From the NCBI GenBank assembly GCA_027294925.1, contig JAPULM010000314.1, positions 1-23,480 of the forward strand: a stretch of DNA of 23,480 bases. The letters run 5' to 3'. The notes below the pieces were generated by a model. It searched no databases, was not told where the DNA came from, and saw only the letters and a list, made by a program, of their open reading frames with translations. Positions 6,695-15,615 of the stretch are shown piece by piece. A program made the translations under genes and the position numbers. Each line of letters begins with the position of its first letter. Within the stretch, counting starts at the first letter, position 1. The DNA is from a bacterium (GTDB taxonomy: Bacteria; Tectomicrobia; Entotheonellia; Entotheonellales; Entotheonellaceae).

Positions 6695-7687
6695 ATGACA
6701 ATGCATGCTGCGCAGCCCCTTGATGTCATTATAACTGCCGGAGATCGACGCGGTAGTCGAACTGTCTTAGGCGAAAACAAGGCATTTCTTCCCGTTGCCG
6801 GTGTCCCTCTCATTCATCACGTTCTCAGTGCTGTTGAGCGCGCCCATTGTACGGCCCGCATTTTTGTGGTGGGCGACAAAGCGCGTTTGCAAGATATGTT
6901 GACCATCCGCCATTCTCCTTTTCAAAACAAACATTCCCTGACCTTACTGGAGCAAGGTAACTCTTTATATGACAATGTTTGGAAGGCTTTCTTGCATACC
7001 TTGCCAGGCTATCAAGCGGGCGTCGACTGGCAAGATTATGTGGATACGTCGGCTGTTGACAAAGCCGTCCTCGTTATGCCAGGGGATATTCCGCTGGCAA
7101 CACCGTTTGAAATTGATGAATTTGTCTCTGCTTGTGATCTGACGTGCTATGACTACTGCCTTGGTTTGACAGCATCGACGGTCTTATCGGCCTATTATCC
7201 GGACGACGAAAAGGCCGGCATTCGAATGGATTATTATGCCTTGCGTGACGTGCACGTACGGCAGAATAATTTACATCTCGTTAAGCCGCTTAGTATTCGT
7301 AATCGCTATTACATCCAGGAGATGTACGACATGCGTTACCAGCGGGAATGGTATAATATCGTCAAATTTTGTTGGCAGTTATGGCGTGCCAAGGATGCCT
7401 CAATGCGTATGGTATGGGCCTACCTTTGTCTTCATAGTGCGAATCTGTCCGTGCGCTACAACCTCAGGCCTGCGGCTGCTTTCCGGCCTTTTCACCTCGA
7501 CAAGAATCTGGTCGCCAGTCTGATGTCGCAGTTATTGCGCACTCGTTTCACGATGGTGGAGACGCATTACGGTGGTTGCGCCCTGGATGTCGATAATACC
7601 GATCACTATGATGCTATTTGCGCCAACTTTGAGCGTTGGCAAAACTACCAAAACGACCTGGCCAATGAACTCAAGCAACAGGCCTAA
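6695..7687 (+). CDS. MobA/IspD-like nucleotidyltransferase
   Basis: A GT-A-fold nucleotidyltransferase of about 330 residues. The N-terminal nucleotide-binding loop is VIITAG followed by RRGSR and then ENKAFLPVAGVPLI, equivalent to the LAGGxGxRxG and K-P-x-x-x-x-P-L-I signature, though the Gly-rich part is degenerate. MPGDIPL supplies the metal-binding Asp region. The remaining 200 residues are not a pattern I recognise and carry several aromatic and basic segments. The start is uncertain. A TTG at 6632 with GAGG four bases before it, and an ATG at 6671, would add 21 and 8 residues. I chose ATG 6695 because the first strand then begins near the usual position. It is longer than MobA or IspD (about 190-240 residues), so the substrate is unknown. 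It may serve the same pathway as the radical SAM and phosphoesterase-like proteins. Confidence 0.78.
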   Translation: MTMHAAQPLDVIITAGDRRGSRTVLGENKAFLPVAGVPLIHHVLSAVERAHCTARIFVVGDKARLQDMLTIRHSPFQNKHSLTLLEQGNSLYDNVWKAFLHTLPGYQAGVDWQDYVDTSAVDKAVLVMPGDIPLATPFEIDEFVSACDLTCYDYCLGLTASTVLSAYYPDDEKAGIRMDYYALRDVHVRQNNLHLVKPLSIRNRYYIQEMYDMRYQREWYNIVKFCWQLWRAKDASMRMVWAYLCLHSANLSVRYNLRPAAAFRPFHLDKNLVASLMSQLLRTRFTMVETHYGGCALDVDNTDHYDAICANFERWQNYQNDLANELKQQA

Positions 7688-7715
7688 GCATCTTCGCTTG
7701 TAGGCTACCCCTATG

Positions 7716-8513
7716 TTATATTTGGCCGAGCCAGCAGCGCGCATTAGCGGTGGTAATCTCTTGTACGTCAGCCAACGACATCTTCTTAAGCCGCGCCACT
7801 TCTTCTGCAACCCGAAGCACCAGGGCCGAAGTGGTCCGCTGTCCGTCAAATTCTCCATGGTAGGGCCAGGGGCCGTCCGTTTCTAACAGAAGATTGCCAA
7901 GTGGGGTTGTGCGGACCAGTTCCTGGTCCCGTTCACGGTAACAAATTTCCGGGGTGACGGAGATGAAATAGCCCGCTTCACAAATGGCCGCAGTTATCGC
8001 CGGGTCGCTTTTGTGCCAGTGAAACATAGCGCTAGGGGGCTGATAGCGTTGCACAATCTGCAACGCTACATGGGCCGCATCATGTGGCGCATGCAACGCT
8101 ACCGGTAGCCCAAGCTGCACGGCATGTTTAATCAAGGCGTGTAAAAACGTTTCATGTTGCCGAGCTTGCTCAGGGGTCATACGTTGTCCCCGCAAGGCAT
8201 AATGGGGTAAGCCAATTTCGCCCAACGCCATTACCTGGCAACGGTGTTGGCGCACTTGGTCGACGACGGCCTCAAGTTCCTGCCAGGAGGTGTCAAGCCG
8301 TTCCGGATGCAGTCCTAACGCTGCCAGAACTTGTCCTGGGTAGTGTTGCTGCAAAGCAAGAATGCGTTCATTTGACAGGTATCCGGTACCGACGGCGACG
8401 ATCTCCTCAACGCCGGCCTGGTGGCTTTGCCGGCACACTGTTTCCACATCGTGGTAGGCTGGCGCATCGAGATGGCAATGAACATCAATGAGGGACACGT
8501 CGATTTCCTTCAT
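7716..8513 (-). CDS. TatD-family metal-dependent hydrolase
   Basis: A TIM-barrel amidohydrolase of the TatD DNase family, 265 residues from this start. The metal ligands are visible in order. DVHCHLD gives the first two His; GLHPE and GEIGL follow, the latter with the bridging Glu. Then come LHAPHD, FHWHKSD and finally LLETDGPW with the catalytic Asp. Family members act as 3'-5' exonucleases or as hydrolases of unknown substrate; nothing here decides which. ATG 8513 is chosen because it leaves the usual short lead before the first strand. ATG 8555 would add 14 residues, and neither has a good ribosome binding site. It converges with the nucleotidyltransferase gene (28 bases between stops) and is divergent from the P450 gene. 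The C-terminal part is complete. Confidence 0.88.
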   Translation of the reverse strand: MKEIDVSLIDVHCHLDAPAYHDVETVCRQSHQAGVEEIVAVGTGYLSNERILALQQHYPGQVLAALGLHPERLDTSWQELEAVVDQVRQHRCQVMALGEIGLPHYALRGQRMTPEQARQHETFLHALIKHAVQLGLPVALHAPHDAAHVALQIVQRYQPPSAMFHWHKSDPAITAAICEAGYFISVTPEICYRERDQELVRTTPLGNLLLETDGPWPYHGEFDGQRTTSALVLRVAEEVARLKKMSLADVQEITTANARCWLGQI

Positions 8514-8610
8514 CCCGGGTTGCTTTACAGCAGTTGACTTGGGTACATCGAGCATGGTTTGAAATGGACGGCCAATGTTATCGCCCTCAGTGCGTGTTTA
8601 CAACTGTTTT

Positions 8611-8667
8611 ATGAAGCGGGTGTCGTTAGTTCTGCTCTGCCTGCTGGGACAGGCTAATGCGGATTGA
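8611..8667 (+). pseudogene. Possible remnant: signal-peptide-like 18-codon frame
   Basis: ATG at 8611 opens a frame reading MKRVSLVLLCLLGQANAD before a TGA. It has a basic N-terminus, a hydrophobic core and an ANA-D cleavage-like site, which is a textbook Sec signal peptide with almost no mature part. It lies just upstream of the P450 gene. It could be the start of a decayed secreted-protein gene or chance. No continuation is evident in another frame. Confidence 0.2.
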
Positions 8668-8712
8668 GGATTTCGCATTGCGGAATTGAAAGAAAAGGGG
8701 TTATTCCGCTGG

Positions 8713-10080
8713 ATGAAGAATCATATTGGTATGCAAACTGTGCCTGGGCCGAGGGGCAAAGCATGGCGAGACAGCCGACGTCGTTTGCGACGTCAAACGC
8801 TAACAGAGCTTTTAGCTCTGCGTGCTCAGTATGGCGATATGATTCGACTGCCGCTATTTCCTCGCCCTCTCATGCTGATCAGTCACCCGGATGGTGTTGA
8901 ATATATCTTAACAAAGCATGCCGACAATTATCGCAAAGGGAAGTTTTTTAGGTCTATCATTAGGCTACAAGGACAAGGCTTGTTGACCAGTGAAGGGGAT
9001 CTATGGCGACAGCAACGGCGACTTTTACAGCCTCTATTTCGGTCGTCGCAGCTGGCCTGCTTTGGGTCACTGATGGTTGAAGAAGTGCAGGCTCTCGTTG
9101 ATGCCTGGCGCCGCGTTGCGCAACAGGGTAAGGCGTTCAACGTGGTGGGGTGGATGCATCGTTTGTCTTTTCGGGTAATGGCCCGTGCCCTGCTCGGCAT
9201 CGCCCCTGCTAGGCTGGACGGTATCGGGCAGCAGTTACAAGGGATTGGTGAGCAGTTGTTTCCCCATCTAGCGACACCTGTAGTAGGTAGCTGGGGGCTG
9301 GCGCCGACATTACAAGCGATGCGTCTTCGCCGTGCGGTGGCAACCTACAATGATCTGGTGCAGCATTTGATCATCTGCCGTCGGCAAGCCGGCATCGATA
9401 CAAGCGCTACCGATTTGCTAGCCAGGCTGATCACAGCCTGTGATGATCAAAGCTGCCCCTATTTGACCGCGCAACAGCTGCGCGATGAAGTCATTACCTT
9501 TATCGGCGCCGGGGTTGAGACATCTGCACTGGTGTTGAGCTGGACTTGCTATCTCCTGGCGCGCCATCCGAAAGTGGCACGCTTGGTCAAAGATGAAGTT
9601 GATACGGTGGTCGGTGCACGTGCGCCGTTGCCGACTGATCTGCCGCGTCTTGTCTATGGTCGTATGGTGCTCGATGAAGTGATGCGGCTTTATCCGCCGG
9701 CGGCCTTACTTCCACGGCAAGCCAATGCAGATGACGAGATTGGTGGCTATACTGTGCCACGCCATGCGGTGGTGCTGATGAGCCAGTATGTCACCCATCG
9801 GCACCCAGATTTTTGGCCTGACCCCGAACGTTTTTGTCCCGAACGTTTCAGCTTGGGGCGTCGATCAGGCCAGCATCGCTTTGCCTATTTCCCGTTCGGC
9901 GAGGGCCCGCGAATTTGTATCGGTAAACCCTTTGCCCTGATGGAAATGCATCTGGCTCTGACCACCATTGCCCAGACCTATCGGCTCGATTTGGTGCAGA
10001 ATCATCCGGTCGTACCTTATCTCGCCACCACCCTTCAGCCCCGAGGTGGATTGTGGATGACCGTCACACCCTATAGCTGA
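8713..10080 (+). CDS. Cytochrome P450
   Basis: A heme-thiolate monooxygenase of about 455 residues, apparently soluble or only loosely membrane-associated, as no clear N-terminal anchor is present. All hallmark motifs are seen (numbers count from an alternative TTG at 8686). The I-helix oxygen-binding motif is GAGVETS (274-280), with Glu in the usual Asp/Glu position. The K-helix ExxR is E331-R334 in DEVMRLYPP. The PERF-type segment is PERFCPERF. The heme-binding loop FPFGEGPRICIG has the axial Cys at 411. The layout suggests the CYP110/CYP4-like bacterial group that hydroxylates lipids, but this is inference. Electron donors are not encoded nearby. ATG 8713 is preferred with AAAAGGGG at 8693-8700; TTG 8686 would add nine residues. 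The substrate is unknown, and a hopanoid or other isoprenoid is one possibility given the neighbourhood. Confidence 0.93.
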   Translation: MKNHIGMQTVPGPRGKAWRDSRRRLRRQTLTELLALRAQYGDMIRLPLFPRPLMLISHPDGVEYILTKHADNYRKGKFFRSIIRLQGQGLLTSEGDLWRQQRRLLQPLFRSSQLACFGSLMVEEVQALVDAWRRVAQQGKAFNVVGWMHRLSFRVMARALLGIAPARLDGIGQQLQGIGEQLFPHLATPVVGSWGLAPTLQAMRLRRAVATYNDLVQHLIICRRQAGIDTSATDLLARLITACDDQSCPYLTAQQLRDEVITFIGAGVETSALVLSWTCYLLARHPKVARLVKDEVDTVVGARAPLPTDLPRLVYGRMVLDEVMRLYPPAALLPRQANADDEIGGYTVPRHAVVLMSQYVTHRHPDFWPDPERFCPERFSLGRRSGQHRFAYFPFGEGPRICIGKPFALMEMHLALTTIAQTYRLDLVQNHPVVPYLATTLQPRGGLWMTVTPYS

Positions 10081-10112
10081 AATCTATCGCGCAGCGCAAA
10101 CTGTCAGACAGC

Positions 10113-10400
10113 CTATCTAAAAGGGAAAATGGCTTCATAGACCTCAACCAAGAGGTCGATTTGTTGGTCAATTAAGCCGTAAAAGATCGTATCCCATGTC
10201 TCAGGTCCATCATGCAGGCTTTGTCTGAGTTGATCATCCGTTATATTTTCGTTGGGTCGGTTTGCCGATTGCTGGTATTCATATAAGGCTCGCTCATAAG
10301 GTGACGCCTGAGAATCGTAAGCGCATCCTAGTAACGTAAAATAGCTCCCGACGATGGTTAGTACAAGAAACACGCTGACGGTTTTTGTTGTTTTCATCAT
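10113..10400 (-). CDS. Small lipoprotein of unknown function
   Basis: A 95-residue protein with a basic start, a hydrophobic leader and the lipobox LLGC (Cys at 26), followed by a short polar mature part rich in Asp, Glu and Gln. I recognise no family. ATG at 10397, one codon in, is equally possible; no clear ribosome binding site is seen for either. It converges with the P450 gene (32 bases between stops) and diverges from the large AsmA-like gene. The lipobox and the clean start and stop between well-defined neighbours argue that it is real. Confidence 0.65.
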   Translation of the reverse strand: MMKTTKTVSVFLVLTIVGSYFTLLGCAYDSQASPYERALYEYQQSANRPNENITDDQLRQSLHDGPETWDTIFYGLIDQQIDLLVEVYEAIFPFR

Positions 10401-10472
10401 GCTCGTTGCCCGGACTCGCTGGCTCCTTGGTGTGACGTGATAGCAAGATACGTAAGCATTAAAGTCATACCG

Positions 10473-10486
10473 TTGTCAAGCGACAA
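10473..10486. repeat. Short inverted repeat in a divergent promoter region
   Basis: TTGTC-AAGC-GACAA is a perfect 5-base dyad with a 4-base centre between the small lipoprotein gene and the AsmA-like gene. It may be an operator half-site pair or chance. A related TGTC-AAA-GACA dyad occurs at 6587-6597. Confidence 0.3.
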
Positions 10487-10574
10487 TTGCCATATGACTA
10501 CCTGTTCCACCGTCTTATGACGCGCCTTTTTGACCCTTGTTGATGGATGTTTAGATTTTCAAGATGGGATTTTA

Positions 10575-13500
10575 ATGATTCGACGCACCGTTAAATTTTC
10601 GCTCTGGGGCATCGGTGGGCTGTTTGTCATCATCTTGCTGTGCGCCGCCTTGTTGTTGTGGCGTCTTGCGGCTGCTCCTCTGCAACTGGCATTTTTAATA
10701 CCGTATCTGGAAAGGGCTCTCAGCGACCCGATCAGCGGCCATCACACAGACATCCGGGATACGGTCTTAGTCTGGAACAAGGAGACCCGCGAGCTTGATA
10801 TTTTAGTCAGGCAGGTGAGGGTTGTCGACGCTAATGGCGCAACCCTGGCGGCTTTTCCGTCGATTGCGGTCACGCTTAGTCTGCAAGCACTCCTGCACAG
10901 GACAGTGGCCGCAACCGTGATTCATATCGAAGGGGCGCAGGTTAATTTGATTCATCAAACGGATGGCAGCTTTGAGTTGGGCACGGGCGCAAGGCAACCC
11001 ACAAGCCAAGCGGCAGAGGAGGCCCCCAGCAACAACTTGCAAGACCTAACGCAATTATTGCTCGGCTTAGTTATTCAACTGATGTCCGCACCTGATCCGT
11101 CGCGGCCGCTTGCCTACTTGCGACAAATACATATCGTAGGTGGCGTCCTTACGGTTTACGATGAATCATTAGGGGTCACCTGGAGGGCTACAAAAACGGA
11201 CATGTCAATACGGCGTGAGGGCGACAGTCTTGTCGCGCTTGCGCATGTGACGGTTGACGCCAATGGATCACCAGGTCAAGTCGATGCCGAGATGTCTTAC
11301 CACCCGTCTACCTCGTTACTCGATCTGGTTGTCGGGCTGGCCAATATAAATCCATCCGCAATGGCGCCGCTTACTTCGGCGATGCCGGAATTTGTCGGTC
11401 TCGACATGCCACTTAGTGGCAAGATAAATGTGTCGCTAGATTTGCATGGCCGGTTGCATAAGATGCGCTTTCAGATTACTGGTGAAGCGGGCCGTTTGTC
11501 GCATCCTGATCTGTTGCCGGTCCCTCTACCGATTTTAAACATCATGGCGCTTGGGAGACTGGATCAAGACAGTAATACCTTCCACCTCGACGAGGCCACG
11601 ATTCGCTTGGGGAGCGCCGCATCTAAGGCTGCAATCATTAAGCTTGGCGCTAGCGCACGGCGTGAGGCTGGTACGACTGAGGTTAAGGGATTTGTGGTGC
11701 TGAAGAATGTTCAGATGGCTGCCCTAAAGGATTACACACCGCCTGAGGTTAGAGACCGGCTGCCGACGCCACTGTTTGACCTGCTGGCGCTGGGAAGCAT
11801 CAAGCAGGCGTCGAGTCAGTTCGAATTGTTGTTGCCTGAGGGGAACCTTGATGCCTTGAGTGTGAAGACGCTCAAGGGCGCCTTGCATTATCATTTGTCG
11901 TTGCAGCATGCCGATGCCAGTCTTGATACAAAGTGGGATTACCAGGCCGCCAGCCAACAAGTCGTCGTGGATGTCTCGTTTACCGGGCTGCGGCCTGCCG
12001 GATTGGCGCCGGCACTACCTGCCCTTAGCACACTAGCCGGTTTCGATGTACCGGTCGACGGTCATTTTAACCTTGTTTTTGGCGCACACGGTAGACTGCA
12101 AAATGCTGATTTCAACATCAGCGCTAGGGCCGGCAAATTATCGCTGCCCGATGTTCTACCAGCGCCGCTAGCGATCGCCTGGATTGCCCTACGTGGGCGC
12201 TTGGCTGGGCAGCAAGAGACCCTGCGTATTGACGATATTGTGTTTGACATGGGTGATGGCAATGGTAATGGCCCCGTCATTGCGGGTAACTTCAAGGCGC
12301 AGAGATTGGGCCAGCGGATGACGGCCGATGGACACCTTACGCTGCAACGCTTGCCGATCGCCGAGCTGAACAACTACTGGCCGCGGGGCGTTAGTGACAA
12401 TGCCCGTGTCTGGGTGACGACGAACCTGGTCAACGGCGTTATCGACCAGGTCGGCATTGACCTCAAACTGTCACGTCCGGCCGGCAATGCCGCCACCGTC
12501 AACGTCGACCATCTTGATGGTACCATGCAGTTCCGTGATATTGAAGTACACTATGTTCGACCCTTACCTCCGATTACCGATGTCGATGGTACGGCGCGTT
12601 TTAATCAGCAAGGCTTGCAGATCAAAATTGCATCGGGAAAAGGGCCTGGTTTGCGTCTGACTGGAGGAGATGTCCGCATAACCGGGTTCGATACCGGCCG
12701 CGAAGCCATTGCCGTTCAGGTAGGCGTTGAGACGTCACTCCGTGACACGCTGACCCTACTCGACGGACCTGAGCTTAATCTCATTTCAGGGCTCGGTATC
12801 GATCCATCTAAAACCGGCGGGCAGGCCAACCTGCAGGCGGAATTCGCCTTTTCACTGCGTGGCGACATTCAGATCGACAAGGTTGACATCAAGGTGCAGG
12901 GCGAACTGAAGGACGTCGTCCTGCGCAACCTCTTTCTGGGTCATGATGCGATACAGGGCGATCTGCATCTGGACCTCGACAACGATGGTATGCTGGTGCA
13001 GGGAACAACCCGATTTGCCGGCCTACCGCTAAGCATCAACTGGAGAGAGGCGTTTACCAAGCAGGCGGTCTGGAAAACCGAGATCAAAGCGATTGCGCCT
13101 CGTATTGGCCAAGCAGATTTGCTCCGGCTAGGTGTCGCTCTGCCAATACCTATGGACGGCTCCTTTGCGACCACACTAACCGCCAAAATTGATCAGTATG
13201 GCAAGCACGTGGTGCAGGCCGAGATGGATGTACAAAAGGCCGAACTGTCGATTCCGTTGCTGGGCTGGCGCAAGGCAGCGGGTGAAAGCGGCAGCGTTCG
13301 GGGGACGCTGCGTGTCGACAGCAAGCAGGGATTAGCGGAGGGCAAGTTTTCAATCGATGTCGGCAGCCTATCAACCCGCGGTTCGCTTCAGATCGAACCC
13401 GCTCAGGGTACGCTTACGCATCTCGATCTGGATGATTTAATCATTGCCAAAACCCATCTTAGTGGTGTGACGCTACGCCGTCATAACGGCAATATTGATG

Positions 13501-14495
13501 TCGTTATCGGAGAGGGTGTGGTGGATGTACAAGCACTGCTGCAATCCCAATCAGCTGGGCGAAGCCGCCAAAAAGACGCTGCAACGGGCAAGCCGCCAAC
13601 AGCTGCTCAACAGCGAGGCGAGGTGGGGGTTGCGACACAATACCATTTACACGCACCTGCACTACGCCGTGTCTACTTTGGCGCAGATCGTTATCTTGAG
13701 GATGTGGCGGTCGAGCTGAGACATGACGAGAAGGGCTGGGCGCTGATTGATCTGAGCGCTCGCATACCTGATTCTCTTGTCCGATATCTGCCCGCTGAAA
13801 AAAAATCAAGTGACAACGAGGGCTTACCGCCACGACCCCGACGACTTACCGTGACCTATCAGCCCGACTCGCAGGATGTCTATACGTTGTCTGCCCAAAC
13901 CAGTGACGTTGGGTCAACGCTTCGTGCCCTCAACCTGCATGACGGGATCACCGGCGGCAACTTAAAGATTGAGGGGCGAAGGGCCGGCAGCCAACCGGAC
14001 AGCCCGCTCAAGGCGGCGTTTGAGGTGAAAAATTTCGTGGCAAAGGAGATGCCGATGGTGGCCCGTATTTTGGCTGCTGCCTCCTTCGGTGGCTTGCTAG
14101 ATAGCTTGAACAATGACGGTCTGAAGTTTTCTCGATTATTTGGGGATTTGGTCCTGCATGATGACGTGATAACCATCGAGTTACTACGTGCCCACGGCGG
14201 TGCCCTCGGCATAACCGGGGTGGGTAAGATCGATACAGGTGCCGGTATCCTGGACGTCAAAGGCACCGTTGTCCCGGCTCGTATGCTGAATACCTTACCG
14301 GGCAAGATTCCGTTGCTCGGCAATCTCCTCGTCGGTGGCAAAGGGCAGGGTGTGGTGGCGGTCAATTACCGTTTGCATGGGGAGCTTGCCAACCCAAAGG
14401 TTTCCGTCAATCCTGCCTCCTTACTCACCCCTGGTTTTTTGCGTAAAGTCTTTGGCTTGTTTAACAGCAGCGTTGGTGGTGACGCCGTAAAATAA
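10575..14495 (+). CDS. YhdP/AsmA-like envelope protein (DUF3971 and AsmA-like C-terminal region)
   Basis: A 1306-residue protein with one N-terminal membrane helix (about residues 9-29, LWGIGGLFVIILLCAALLLW) and a very long periplasmic part, as in the AsmA/YhdP/TamB group of bridge-like proteins that move phospholipids between inner and outer membrane. Length is close to E. coli YhdP (about 1266). The final 200 residues, from the ITGGNLKIEGRR segment through the IPLLGNLLVGG segment to VSVNPASLLTPGFLRKVFG, are the AsmA-like C-terminal domain and look most like alphaproteobacterial members. Two copies of an 80-residue block (11367-11613 and 12010-12253) align without gaps, around HGRL, AG-LS-PD-LP-PL and GRL. 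ATG 10575 is chosen because a TTG at 10530 would add 15 polar residues before the helix. It is transcribed alone. A role in outer-membrane lipid supply would fit hopanoid-containing envelopes but is inference. Confidence 0.88.
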   Translation: MIRRTVKFSLWGIGGLFVIILLCAALLLWRLAAAPLQLAFLIPYLERALSDPISGHHTDIRDTVLVWNKETRELDILVRQVRVVDANGATLAAFPSIAVTLSLQALLHRTVAATVIHIEGAQVNLIHQTDGSFELGTGARQPTSQAAEEAPSNNLQDLTQLLLGLVIQLMSAPDPSRPLAYLRQIHIVGGVLTVYDESLGVTWRATKTDMSIRREGDSLVALAHVTVDANGSPGQVDAEMSYHPSTSLLDLVVGLANINPSAMAPLTSAMPEFVGLDMPLSGKINVSLDLHGRLHKMRFQITGEAGRLSHPDLLPVPLPILNIMALGRLDQDSNTFHLDEATIRLGSAASKAAIIKLGASARREAGTTEVKGFVVLKNVQMAALKDYTPPEVRDRLPTPLFDLLALGSIKQASSQFELLLPEGNLDALSVKTLKGALHYHLSLQHADASLDTKWDYQAASQQVVVDVSFTGLRPAGLAPALPALSTLAGFDVPVDGHFNLVFGAHGRLQNADFNISARAGKLSLPDVLPAPLAIAWIALRGRLAGQQETLRIDDIVFDMGDGNGNGPVIAGNFKAQRLGQRMTADGHLTLQRLPIAELNNYWPRGVSDNARVWVTTNLVNGVIDQVGIDLKLSRPAGNAATVNVDHLDGTMQFRDIEVHYVRPLPPITDVDGTARFNQQGLQIKIASGKGPGLRLTGGDVRITGFDTGREAIAVQVGVETSLRDTLTLLDGPELNLISGLGIDPSKTGGQANLQAEFAFSLRGDIQIDKVDIKVQGELKDVVLRNLFLGHDAIQGDLHLDLDNDGMLVQGTTRFAGLPLSINWREAFTKQAVWKTEIKAIAPRIGQADLLRLGVALPIPMDGSFATTLTAKIDQYGKHVVQAEMDVQKAELSIPLLGWRKAAGESGSVRGTLRVDSKQGLAEGKFSIDVGSLSTRGSLQIEPAQGTLTHLDLDDLIIAKTHLSGVTLRRHNGNIDVVIGEGVVDVQALLQSQSAGRSRQKDAATGKPPTAAQQRGEVGVATQYHLHAPALRRVYFGADRYLEDVAVELRHDEKGWALIDLSARIPDSLVRYLPAEKKSSDNEGLPPRPRRLTVTYQPDSQDVYTLSAQTSDVGSTLRALNLHDGITGGNLKIEGRRAGSQPDSPLKAAFEVKNFVAKEMPMVARILAAASFGGLLDSLNNDGLKFSRLFGDLVLHDDVITIELLRAHGGALGITGVGKIDTGAGILDVKGTVVPARMLNTLPGKIPLLGNLLVGGKGQGVVAVNYRLHGELANPKVSVNPASLLTPGFLRKVFGLFNSSVGGDAVK

Positions 14496-14538
14496 GTAAC
14501 GAACCGTCACGCTACGGGACGAGTATTTTGCCAAGTGC

Positions 14539-15615
14539 CTAAGAACCTGGTGCGGCTGAGGGTTGTGCGGGTTGTTGTTGAGTGACGCAGTGAATGGCAC
14601 CTAAACCCCACACCAGCGGCTCACAGGGTATGCCGACGACGCGGCGCTGCGGGAAGACGCGCTGCAGCACGTCAAGGGCAAGGTGGTCATTGGGGTGTTG
14701 GTAGGTTGGAACCAGCACAACGCCATTAGCAATGTAAAAATTGGCGTAACTGGCCGGTAGGGGTTCGTCGTCAGCCCATAGCGGGCCTGGCATAGGGAGG
14801 GTAATCACTTGTAACGGCCGGCCGTTCTGGTCGGTGGTGGCTTGCAAACGTCGATAGTTATCTTGTAATACGGCATAATTGACGTCATGCGGGTCGTCTG
14901 TAAGGGCGCACACGACGGTGCTGGGATCGACAAAGCGGGCAATATCATCGACGTGTCCATCCGTATCATCTCCGGCTATGCCCTCACCAAGCCAGATGAC
15001 GTGACGCACCCTGAGGAAGTTATACAAGTAACGCTCAATATCCGAGCGTGTTAAATTTGGGTTGCGGTTGGGGTTTAGCAAACACTGTTCGGTCGTCAAA
15101 CAGCTTCCCACACCGTTGACGTCGATGGAGCCGCCTTCCAAGACAATAGCAGGTTCAAACCGTTGGATTTGGAGCATTTCTGCAAGGCGTTGGGACAAAT
15201 GGTTGTCGCTCAACATTTCCGGATATTTATTACCCCAGGCATTGAACTGCCAGTCGATTAGGGCAGGCGCTGGCGCATTTTGAGTATCGACCGGGGTCAG
15301 AAAGGTTGGTCCACTGTCACGTAACCAGGCATCAACGGTAGGGCATAGGTGCAGTATCAGATGATCGGTATTCAGGCGGTGAGCGGCGATCTGTTGTGCC
15401 ACCTGGGCGGCCATGCCGTCATCGTTGATCAGGAGATGCACCTGCTCATGCGGCAGCAGTGCAGCCATCATTTGCAAATATATCGTTTTTACCTGTACGA
15501 GGTGTTGGGGCCAGGTGGCGTGATTATGCGGCCAGGCAAGCCAGGTGGCGCTATGGGGCTCCCATTCTGCCGCCATGCGATAGCCTCGCTGGGCTGGGCT
15601 ATTAGCACGTGTCAT
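14539..15615 (-). CDS. aguA: Agmatine deiminase
   Basis: Converts agmatine to N-carbamoylputrescine and ammonia, the first step of the agmatine route to putrescine. The 358-residue protein is a member of the guanidino-group-modifying (PPAD) fold. Positions below count from a GTG one codon earlier. Visible family motifs are AAEWEPHSATWLAWPHN near the start, the RDSGPTF segment (100-106), EGGSIDVNG (161-169), TDGHVDDIARF (219-229, with the catalytic His at 222) and the C-terminal GAIHCVTQQQP with the nucleophilic Cys at 344. Its start lies inside the end of aguB, overlapping by 14 bases, so the two are translationally coupled. The order is aguB then aguA in transcription. Length and motifs are normal for the family. 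Confidence 0.95.
   Translation of the reverse strand: MTRANSPAQRGYRMAAEWEPHSATWLAWPHNHATWPQHLVQVKTIYLQMMAALLPHEQVHLLINDDGMAAQVAQQIAAHRLNTDHLILHLCPTVDAWLRDSGPTFLTPVDTQNAPAPALIDWQFNAWGNKYPEMLSDNHLSQRLAEMLQIQRFEPAIVLEGGSIDVNGVGSCLTTEQCLLNPNRNPNLTRSDIERYLYNFLRVRHVIWLGEGIAGDDTDGHVDDIARFVDPSTVVCALTDDPHDVNYAVLQDNYRRLQATTDQNGRPLQVITLPMPGPLWADDEPLPASYANFYIANGVVLVPTYQHPNDHLALDVLQRVFPQRRVVGIPCEPLVWGLGAIHCVTQQQPAQPSAAPGS

Noticed and set aside
10101..10111. CTGTCAGACAG palindrome after the P450 stop.
   Set aside because: The arms are too short with a one-base centre, and no T tract follows, so it is not a terminator.
10530..10574. TTG start for the AsmA-like gene.
   Set aside because: It adds 15 polar residues in front of a normal membrane-anchor start and has no ribosome binding site.
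13880..14365. A 161-codon minus-strand frame.
   Set aside because: It is antisense to the conserved C-terminal domain of the AsmA-like gene; its Pro/Ser/Arg-rich composition is typical of a shadow frame.
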